Source: Nitrosopumilus sp. Nsub (GTDB lineage: Archaea; Thermoproteota; Nitrososphaeria; Nitrososphaerales; Nitrosopumilaceae). Taken from it: 58,027 nucleotides of DNA. Every line of letters starts with the position of its first letter. Position 1 is the stretch's first letter. The translations under genes were made by a program, and so were the position numbers. Of this stretch, positions 52,054 to 58,027 are shown piece after piece. A model generated the notes under the pieces. The model was not told where the DNA came from, did no database searches, and saw only the letters and a program-made list of their open reading frames with translations. The stretch covers positions 33,243 to 91,269 of the forward strand of contig NZ_LQMW01000022.1 of NCBI RefSeq assembly GCF_001541925.1. Reading direction: 5' to 3'.

Positions 52054-53502
52054 ATGAAAAAACTATCAAAAATATTATTTTTTTCTTTAATAGCTATAGC
52101 ATTTGTTTCGTATTCTGAAGACAGTGTTATTTTTGCTCAAGAACAAACACGTGAACAGACACAAAAACAATTAACGATATTATTTAATGAAGCAACAGAA
52201 CTTTTTCAAAATGGAAATTATAATCAAGCAAATGTAATTTATGATCAAATTTTAGAAACAAGTCCTAACAATATTTCAACATTAAACATGAAAGGTATTG
52301 GATATAGCAATATGGAACAGCATACAAAATCACTAAAACAATTTTACAAAGTTTTAGAAAATGACCCTAACAATGTTAAAGCCCTATTAGGAATGGGCAT
52401 AGGTTTTGGAAATCTTGGAGAGTATTCTGAATCATTAAAATATGTAGAGATGGCCGATGAGATAAATCCAGATAGTACGGTTATTCAAAATTATAAAGAT
52501 GTTATTGAAAATACTTTAGAAAAATATCCTTACACACCTACTGAAAAACCCACAAATACCATGAAACAGACTATGGGCAAAATTCCAGAATGGGTAAAAG
52601 ATATTGCAAATTGGTGGTCAATTGGCAATATATCAGATAAAAAATTTACCGACAGTATGGAGTATATGATTAAAAACAAAATTATGATAGTGCCAGAGAA
52701 TAAAAAATTTGAAAATACTAATGAATTAAAAATGATTTCATTTGTTAGAAATAATTTTAGCCAATGGAGTCAAAATGAAATCCCTGAGGAAGAATTTTAT
52801 AAAAATATGAATTGGTTAATAGAAAACAAATTCATCAAAATAAATTTTGAAAAAACAGTAGAAGAGATAGAATATGAAAGTTATTTGTTTGATAGATATT
52901 TACAAAAAATTTTAAAAAATAAAGGTTCAGAAGTCAGATACATTGAATATCCAAATCCAAGTCAAGATGTAATTAAAAAATTTCTCAGAGATGTGGAAAA
53001 ATGGAATTTTGAAGCAGAAGTTGAAAATTCATCAAATAGTTTTCCAAGTCCAACATATGAAATAATCGATGAAACCTACATCATAAAATACAAAATATAC
53101 ATCAATGAACAACCTCAAGGTTTACCTTTAGATCACACTAGTACTTTACAAGACAGTTTTGATTATTGGGAGAAAGTTGAATTAAAGACAAATAATCAAA
53201 ATGCACGAATCATTTTTGAAATTACTCCCACAAAAGCAGATGCAAATGTATGGGTCACATGGATAGTAAGAAACATCGGAGAGGGAGTACTAGGACATGC
53301 TCATTTAGGTAAAGGCGTAGTAGAAGTTGCTCTTGGAGATTACAACTGTGACGGTAGTTTTCAATTATATGATGTCAAAAGTGTAGAGACAATTATGAGA
53401 CATGAATTAGGCCACTCCATAGGACTACCACATACAAATGATCAAGAAAACATCATGTATCCATCTATGACACCATCTTATGCATATTGCATTCTAAGTT
53501 AA
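52054..53502 (+). CDS. Secreted TPR-containing metzincin metalloprotease, 482 aa
   Basis: A signal peptide (residues 1-29) is followed by three TPRs (about 40-140, for example LFQNGNYNQANVIYDQILE), the IPEWVKDIANWW module and a related repeat (about 177-265). A C-terminal matrixin-like domain follows (about 295-482) with H450-E451-x2-H454-x5-H460 (HELGHSIGLPH) and Met-turn Met468. The substrate is unknown. Its surface module resembles that in the secreted protein at 14559. Confidence 0.85.
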   Translation: MKKLSKILFFSLIAIAFVSYSEDSVIFAQEQTREQTQKQLTILFNEATELFQNGNYNQANVIYDQILETSPNNISTLNMKGIGYSNMEQHTKSLKQFYKVLENDPNNVKALLGMGIGFGNLGEYSESLKYVEMADEINPDSTVIQNYKDVIENTLEKYPYTPTEKPTNTMKQTMGKIPEWVKDIANWWSIGNISDKKFTDSMEYMIKNKIMIVPENKKFENTNELKMISFVRNNFSQWSQNEIPEEEFYKNMNWLIENKFIKINFEKTVEEIEYESYLFDRYLQKILKNKGSEVRYIEYPNPSQDVIKKFLRDVEKWNFEAEVENSSNSFPSPTYEIIDETYIIKYKIYINEQPQGLPLDHTSTLQDSFDYWEKVELKTNNQNARIIFEITPTKADANVWVTWIVRNIGEGVLGHAHLGKGVVEVALGDYNCDGSFQLYDVKSVETIMRHELGHSIGLPHTNDQENIMYPSMTPSYAYCILS

Positions 53503-53620
53503 AGTAAATATTCAGAGTTGTTCTAGGAAATTAGAATAAAGTTAGCTTAACTTACATACAATTAACCGTAAGAAAATTCGTAAAATCATTAATAACTAAT
53601 TTTGAAAAATCATTTCAAAT

Positions 53621-54535
53621 ATGTTAAAAAACACATTTTCAATGGGACCAAAATGCCCAGCTTGCACAAACACCAAAATTGTCACAGATCAAGATACAGG
53701 AGAATTGTTTTGCGCCAATTGTGGATTAGTAATTACAGACAAAGTAACAGATACGAGTGCTGAATGGAGATCATTTTCAAAAGACGGAGGAGTAGATCCA
53801 ACAAGAACTGGTGCACCAACATCATTGACAATGCATGACAGAGGACTGTCAACAATAATTGGGGCAGTGAACAAAGATGCATCTGGAAAACCATTATCAA
53901 CTTCAATGAAGAGTTCAATTGAACGTCTTAGAACATGGGACAGTAGAAGTCAAGCACATTCATCTGCAGAAAGAAATCTCAGACAGGCACTAAATGAAAT
54001 GAGTAAATTAAAAGATAAACTAGCATTAACAGATACCGTAATTGAAAAAGCTGCATACATTTACAGAAAAGCACTAGAAAAAAAATTAGTTAGAGGCAGA
54101 TCAATTCAAGGATTAGTTGCAGCATGTCTATATGCAGCATGTAGAAATACAGAAACTCCAAGAACATTACAAGATATAGCAGATGGAATGAACATTAGAA
54201 GAAAAGATATTGCACGTTGTTACAGATTAATCTTTAGAGAATTGGAGTTAAAGATGCCAGTAATAGATCCAATAAAAGGAGTATCAAGAATTGCCAGTGT
54301 TGTAAAACTAAGTGAAAAAACTAAAAGAAAAGCAACAGAAATACTCAATCAAGCAAAAGAAACAGGATTGGTTGCAGGAAAAGACCCAACGGGAATTGCA
54401 GCAGCATCACTATATTTAGCATGTATCAGTACAGGGGAAATAAAATCTCAAAAAGAAATATCAGAAGCATCAGGAATTACAGAAGTTACTATAAGAAATA
54501 GATGCGTAGGTTTGAGAAAAATGCTAAAAAAATAA
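53621..54535 (+). CDS. tfb: Transcription initiation factor TFB (second copy), 304 aa
   Basis: The zinc ribbon has Cys12, Cys15, Cys31 and Cys34, followed by the B-reader (EWRSFSKDGGVDPTRTGAPT) and two cyclin folds ending EASGITEVTIRNRCVGL. It aligns along its whole length with the copy at 19417 but differs in the linker and second cyclin fold. An ATG at 53642 (MGPKCPAC) is an alternative start. Two TFBs allow alternative promoter use. Confidence 0.94.
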   Translation: MLKNTFSMGPKCPACTNTKIVTDQDTGELFCANCGLVITDKVTDTSAEWRSFSKDGGVDPTRTGAPTSLTMHDRGLSTIIGAVNKDASGKPLSTSMKSSIERLRTWDSRSQAHSSAERNLRQALNEMSKLKDKLALTDTVIEKAAYIYRKALEKKLVRGRSIQGLVAACLYAACRNTETPRTLQDIADGMNIRRKDIARCYRLIFRELELKMPVIDPIKGVSRIASVVKLSEKTKRKATEILNQAKETGLVAGKDPTGIAAASLYLACISTGEIKSQKEISEASGITEVTIRNRCVGLRKMLKK

Positions 54536-54546
54536 AACAAGAGAAA

Positions 54547-54957
54547 TTATTTCAAAGTTTTTTCAAATTCAAATTTATCCCAAGGAAAAACAACATAGGA
54601 ATCATCAAATGTTTGTTGACCATAAATTAATTGTTCAGGAAGAGTCATACCACGTCTTACAAATAAAGTAGCAAATGTGATTTCTGAAGAATTAGAAACT
54701 TTGGAAATAATATCAGAGTAGGTTTTTCCAGTATCAAAAATATCATCTACAAATAAAGAATCTGAAGAAATAGTTTTTTGATCTACAAATATTTTTTCAA
54801 TACCAAGTGAATCAGCTAATAATCTAGAAGGAATTAATCCACCTCTACTGATAGTAGATATACTAGAAAAATTCTTTGAGAGTTTGGAAATTTTTTTTGA
54901 AACGATTTGAACAGTATTTTCAATATCATTCCAGTTTACATATTGTGAATTAACCAT
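54547..54957 (-). CDS. Phosphoribosyltransferase-fold protein, 136 aa
   Basis: The PRPP-binding motif FVDDIFDTGKTYSDII and the early ISRGGLIPSRLLADSLG loop identify a type I phosphoribosyltransferase, possibly for a purine base (hypoxanthine-guanine or xanthine type). The short length lacks a long C-terminal hood, so the substrate is unclear. It converges with the second TFB gene. Confidence 0.82.
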   Translation of the reverse strand: MVNSQYVNWNDIENTVQIVSKKISKLSKNFSSISTISRGGLIPSRLLADSLGIEKIFVDQKTISSDSLFVDDIFDTGKTYSDIISKVSNSSEITFATLFVRRGMTLPEQLIYGQQTFDDSYVVFPWDKFEFEKTLK

Positions 54958-55086
54958 AAAATTTATGGAAATGTACAGAAAAATAAATCATAAGGAAATT
55001 AGATAATTTTGGAACGAATAGAAAATTCAAAAATTAGGAATAAATGCAATAGTATTGTATTTTAATATCAAAAATAAGGGAATTTT

Positions 55087-55518
55087 GTGATTAAAAAGAA
55101 AATTTCTAAAATTTTTGTTCCATTAGATGGATCAAAAAATTCAGAAAGAGGCCTAGAAACAGCAATAACGTTAGCTAGAAATTGTGGCGCAACAATTACA
55201 GGATTTTATTCAATAAATGCACAGCCACATTCAGAATTCAGAGCCAGTCCATCAGTTGAGAAATCATTACATAAAGAGGTAAAAAAAATCATGGAAAAGG
55301 CAAAGGCACGAGCAGCACAAAACGGAATTGTGTTTAAAGACAAAATAGCACTTGGAGAGATAGGATATAACATCATCAAAGCAACTCATGGAAAAACAAA
55401 ATACGATATGATTGTGATGGGTTCCAGAGGCAGAAGCAAAACAAAAGAAATATTCTTTGGTAGTGTTTCTAACTATGTTATACACACATCAAAGATTCCA
55501 GTTCTAATTGTAAAATAA
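55087..55518 (+). CDS. Universal stress protein (UspA-like), 143 aa
   Basis: The ATP-binding signature GSRGRSKTKEIFFGSVS and the start KIFVPLDGSKNSERGLETAI match the UspA family. It starts with GTG at 55087 and has a TTTTAATATC box about 28 bases upstream. Such proteins bind ATP and often help survival under starvation or stress. It converges with msrA. Confidence 0.88.
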   Translation: MIKKKISKIFVPLDGSKNSERGLETAITLARNCGATITGFYSINAQPHSEFRASPSVEKSLHKEVKKIMEKAKARAAQNGIVFKDKIALGEIGYNIIKATHGKTKYDMIVMGSRGRSKTKEIFFGSVSNYVIHTSKIPVLIVK

Positions 55519-55530
55519 TTTTTTTTAAAA
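55517..55530. terminator. T-run between convergent usp and msrA genes
   Basis: An eight-T run follows the usp stop, and the gene-strand A/T run on the other side could end the msrA message. T-rich runs act as archaeal terminators. No hairpin is present. Confidence 0.3.
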
Positions 55531-55977
55531 TCCCTGTTTTTTAAAATATTTTTGATGGTATTCTTCTGCTTTGTAGAATTTTGGAGCAGGAACAATTTCA
55601 GTAACTATCGGATCACCAAATACTTTGGAATCATCTAGAGTGTTTTTAGATTTTTCAGCAATTTCCTTTTGTGTTTCATCATGATAAAAAATTGCAGAAC
55701 GATACTGATGTCCAACATCAGGGCCTTGGCGATTTAATGTTGTAGGATTATGATTTTTCCAAAATACATCCAATAATTCTTCATAAGAAATTTCAGCGGG
55801 GTTAAATTCAACTTCAACTGCTTCAGCATGTCCAGTTTTATCAGTACAAACTTCTTCATAAGTTGGATCAGGTAACTGTCCACCAATGTATCCAACTGCA
55901 GTGGATGTAACTCCCTTTGTTTTACCAAGTAAATCCTCAACATGCCAAAAACAGCCTGCACCAAAAGTTGCTTTCAA
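55525..55977 (-). CDS. msrA: Peptide methionine sulfoxide reductase A
   Basis: The catalytic motif GAGCFW has Cys9. The segment GVTSTAVGYIGGQLPDPTYEEV and NPTTLNRQGPDVGHQYRSAI follow, ending KAEEYHQKYF. It repairs oxidised methionine with thioredoxin-type reducing power. It has no MsrB fusion. Confidence 0.94.
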   Translation of the reverse strand: MKATFGAGCFWHVEDLLGKTKGVTSTAVGYIGGQLPDPTYEEVCTDKTGHAEAVEVEFNPAEISYEELLDVFWKNHNPTTLNRQGPDVGHQYRSAIFYHDETQKEIAEKSKNTLDDSKVFGDPIVTEIVPAPKFYKAEEYHQKYFKKQGF

Positions 55978-56029
55978 TTCATTACTAATTACAAATTACC
56001 AAATTAAAAGGATATCATTAATTAAAAAA

Positions 56030-56410
56030 TTAATTTACATCAGTGAAAATTTCTACAACTTTTTTTGCCAAATTTTCAATGTTTGCAGTTGGTTCAGCAG
56101 AAATCAACAATAGAATTTGAGTGATAGGAAATGGAAAACTAACCAAAACTGCCTTGTCACGTCTTGCTGCCAGATAGTTGATAGGGCCCAAACTTTCATC
56201 ATATTCTTTTCGAATTGATGCTTTGGAAACAAATTCTAAAAATGATTGAAGTCTTGTTTCGTCTCCTTCATGAGGTACCAATCCATCCTTAAATCCACCT
56301 GCAACTAATTGGCCATCTTTATCAACAATTCCAGCAAATCGAATTTCAGATTCGCCTAAAAGTTGTGTGCATTTCTCACCATATAGTTGAAATTGAGTTG
56401 AATCAGCCAC
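56030..56410 (-). CDS. Roadblock/LC7-like small protein, 126 aa
   Basis: The alpha/beta pattern (SEIRFAGIVDKDGQLVAGGFK, VLVSFPFPITQILLLISAE, final helix NIENLAKKVVEIF) fits the Roadblock/Longin-type fold used by regulators of small GTPases and typical small thaumarchaeal proteins. No GTPase is adjacent. The ATG at 56410 is strong. Confidence 0.65.
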   Translation of the reverse strand: MADSTQFQLYGEKCTQLLGESEIRFAGIVDKDGQLVAGGFKDGLVPHEGDETRLQSFLEFVSKASIRKEYDESLGPINYLAARRDKAVLVSFPFPITQILLLISAEPTANIENLAKKVVEIFTDVN

Positions 56411-56466
56411 TAGATAAAATTGAGTAAACTCAAGATAAAAACTATACTAATGAAAAAGATTTTTCG

Positions 56467-57312
56467 TTAAGATACATCGTCCAAGATACATTTCAATAAA
56501 ACATAATCTATGATTTTTTCTTCTGATGCTTTTTTCATTTTTAACAGTGATTTGTAAAGAATTTTTTCCATATATGCAGGATAGTGTTGAAGAATTTTAT
56601 TTCTCAATGACGTTCTATTTTGTACATAATAGTCTGCTAATGGATCATAGACATTTGTTCCAATCAATGTTTCATCAATTATTTTAAATCCATTAGATGA
56701 GATCAGATTTTTCAAATAATCCAACCCATAATGTTCTGATGACCAAGTAAATTTCAACAAACCCAGTCTACTGAGTGAAGAATTTTTCAACGTAATTGGA
56801 ACAGCCATTACTAAAAATCCAGATTTTGTCAATACTCGTTTAGATTCAGAAATAAAATCATCTAAAGGTTTGAAATGCTGTGCAGACTCTAATGCTAAAA
56901 CACGATCTACAGAATTATTTGCAAAAGGCAATTTAGTAGATGTTGAGTTTAAAAATTCAATATTTTTTTCATGTTTCAAAAATTTTAATTGTTGAAAATT
57001 GATATTTACATCATACAAATTTAGATCAGGATAAGAATCTCGCCACAATTTTGAAGGAGCAGACAAACCACTTCCAACATCAATTACGTTTTTTGCAGCA
57101 GATAGTTCAGATAAATTTCCAAAAACATCACATAAATTTTCCTGGGCAGAAATAGGGTCAGAATGATTAGCAGACCAATAACCAAAATTTAGCATACTTC
57201 CACCCGTAGCTATTTGCATTACAGGAGACAAAGTGTTGTAAAGATTAACAACATCTTTTTCATTTTTACGAAATGTCCATAAAAATACATCAATGGGATT
57301 AATAGATATCAA
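56467..57312 (-). CDS. SAM-dependent methyltransferase, 281 aa
   Basis: The class I motif I VIDVGSGLSAPSKLW, followed by INFQQLKF and VDRVLALESAQHF (motif IV), fits the methyltransferase-11 family, related to sarcosine/glycine or tocopherol-type methylases. The start codon is TTG at 57312, preceded by only AT-rich sequence. The substrate is unknown, and no biosynthesis cluster surrounds it. Confidence 0.78.
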   Translation of the reverse strand: MISINPIDVFLWTFRKNEKDVVNLYNTLSPVMQIATGGSMLNFGYWSANHSDPISAQENLCDVFGNLSELSAAKNVIDVGSGLSAPSKLWRDSYPDLNLYDVNINFQQLKFLKHEKNIEFLNSTSTKLPFANNSVDRVLALESAQHFKPLDDFISESKRVLTKSGFLVMAVPITLKNSSLSRLGLLKFTWSSEHYGLDYLKNLISSNGFKIIDETLIGTNVYDPLADYYVQNRTSLRNKILQHYPAYMEKILYKSLLKMKKASEEKIIDYVLLKCILDDVS

Positions 57313-57423
57313 AAATTATTTCATTTTAAATTATAATTAGTACTATTAATGCCTAATCGAATTTAAAAAATAAAATAAATTAAAAAATTAACCTATTTTA
57401 CTAGGTAATTAAAAGAAAAAATA

Positions 57424-57903
57424 GTGAACAGTTCAAATAATTTTGATTCATCAAAAATTATTCTTGCAAAATGGAAAGACAGATTTTTTGCATGGGTGAT
57501 AGATTTTGTAATTATTTCATTGATATCAACATCAATTGTCTTCATATCATTTCAATACCTAAATCAAAATTTTGAAGAATTTATTACAAATGACGGCATG
57601 TATGTTCCAACAAGTGTTTTATTTTTTTCATACTGGATTATTTTGGAATATAAAACAGGTCAAACGTTAGGAAAAAAAATATTCAATTTAAAAATCACAA
57701 ACATTGATGGAAATAAACCAGATTTGATATCAATAGTTATCAGTAGTTTTGGAAAATCATTTATTCTTCCACTAGACATCATACTTGGATTAATTTTTAC
57801 AAATGAAAAAAGACAAAGAATTTTCAACAAACTTGGCAGAACAATCATAATTAAAATTAAAGAATCAAGTGAAGATTCAGATATCAAATATATCAAAGAT
57901 TAA
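57424..57903 (+). CDS. RDD-family membrane protein, 159 aa
   Basis: The RDD signature is in WKDRFFAWVIDFVIISLIST, with membrane segments near residues 21-42, 58-78 and 108-127, and a segment TGQTLGKKIFNLKIT that is typical of the family. It starts with GTG at 57424. RDD proteins may act as transporters or membrane regulators. The function is unknown. Confidence 0.85.
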   Translation: MNSSNNFDSSKIILAKWKDRFFAWVIDFVIISLISTSIVFISFQYLNQNFEEFITNDGMYVPTSVLFFSYWIILEYKTGQTLGKKIFNLKITNIDGNKPDLISIVISSFGKSFILPLDIILGLIFTNEKRQRIFNKLGRTIIIKIKESSEDSDIKYIKD

Positions 57904-57906
57904 AAT

Positions 57907-58027
57907 TTTAAAATGAAATCAATGATGCATAGCTTACGCTATGTATGATTTAAAATGAAATCAATGATGCATAGCTTACGCTATGTATGATTTAAAATGA
58001 AATCAATGATGCATAGCTTACGCTATG
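57907..58027 (+). repeat. 42-bp palindrome-bearing tandem repeat running off the window
   Basis: Units begin at 57907, 57949 and 57991, each starting TTTAAAATGAAATCA and identical. The third is cut at 37 of 42 bases by the window edge. Each unit holds a hairpin CATAGC-TTAC-GCTATG, extendable by three pairs on each side with one G-T pair, and a tiny ATG-to-TGA frame of 11 codons (MKSMMHSLRYV). It is not a CRISPR, because there are no spacers. The array may continue outside the window. Confidence 0.9.

Noticed and set aside
57907-58027. CRISPR array
   Set aside because: The repeats are directly adjacent with no unique spacers.

Overview
The window is AT-rich archaeal DNA that most likely comes from an ammonia-oxidising thaumarchaeon (Nitrososphaerota) close to Nitrosopumilus. 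Several things point there: archaeal EF-2, two TFB genes, Alba, a PAC2-type proteasome-assembly protein, methylmalonyl-CoA mutase/epimerase genes that fit the 3-hydroxypropionate/4-hydroxybutyrate carbon cycle, futalosine-pathway menaquinone genes, a secreted plastocyanin-like protein, and secreted proteins carrying the IPxWIKNNAGWW-type domain. Genes are short, densely packed and on both strands. Many have an AT-rich TATA-like box about 25 bases before the start codon and almost no leader. The genus is inferred from gene content, not from a database search. I saw no tRNA, rRNA, CRISPR array or insertion sequence.

Layout. 1-4457: start of EF-2, mqnD, small zinc-binding proteins, two candidate non-coding RNAs, a thiamine-binding-like protein and mqnE. 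4497-11555: TPR proteins, a membrane-anchored J-domain protein, an HD-domain protein next to a GlcD-type flavoprotein, superoxide dismutase and a winged-helix regulator. 11572-14488: mcmA1, mce and meaB in a tight block, with mcmA2 separate at 20825. 14559-20638: secreted protein, M1 aminopeptidase, TFB and Alba. 21260-31659: housekeeping block (ilvC, a GTPase-like factor without G motifs, hydrolase, metG, ahcY, Rieske protein, methyltransferase, nadE, cysS, nitroreductase). 31769-35919: nuclease-like protein, SNF2 ATPase, PAC2 protein, ArsC-like and SWIM proteins. 35920-36615: a non-genic stretch rich in G and T. 36616-39041: two peptide-type ABC permeases. 39042-48903: small membrane and zinc proteins, a JAMM peptidase, coiled-coil protein, cupredoxin with helical repeats, a three-gene overlapping micro-operon, and a decayed gene at 48127-48493. 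48999-57903: epimerase, regulator with an acidic repeat tail, birA, a protein with a basic KPKS-repeat tail, a secreted TPR metalloprotease, second TFB, Usp, MsrA, roadblock-like protein, methyltransferase and RDD protein. The window ends inside a 42-bp palindromic tandem repeat.

How the genes connect. mcmA1, mcmA2, mce and meaB supply the methylmalonyl-CoA to succinyl-CoA step of carbon fixation. BirA would biotinylate the acetyl/propionyl-CoA carboxylase of the same cycle. mqnD and mqnE belong to menaquinone synthesis. The Rieske and cupredoxin proteins fit a copper- and iron-dependent electron-transfer lifestyle. SOD and MsrA handle oxidative damage, and the ArsC/Spx-like protein may have a redox role. 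The most unexplained signals are the multi-hairpin element at 2857-2972, the repeat array at the right edge, the coupled micro-operon at 43970-44516, the recent pseudogene, and about a dozen tiny Cys/His-rich proteins.
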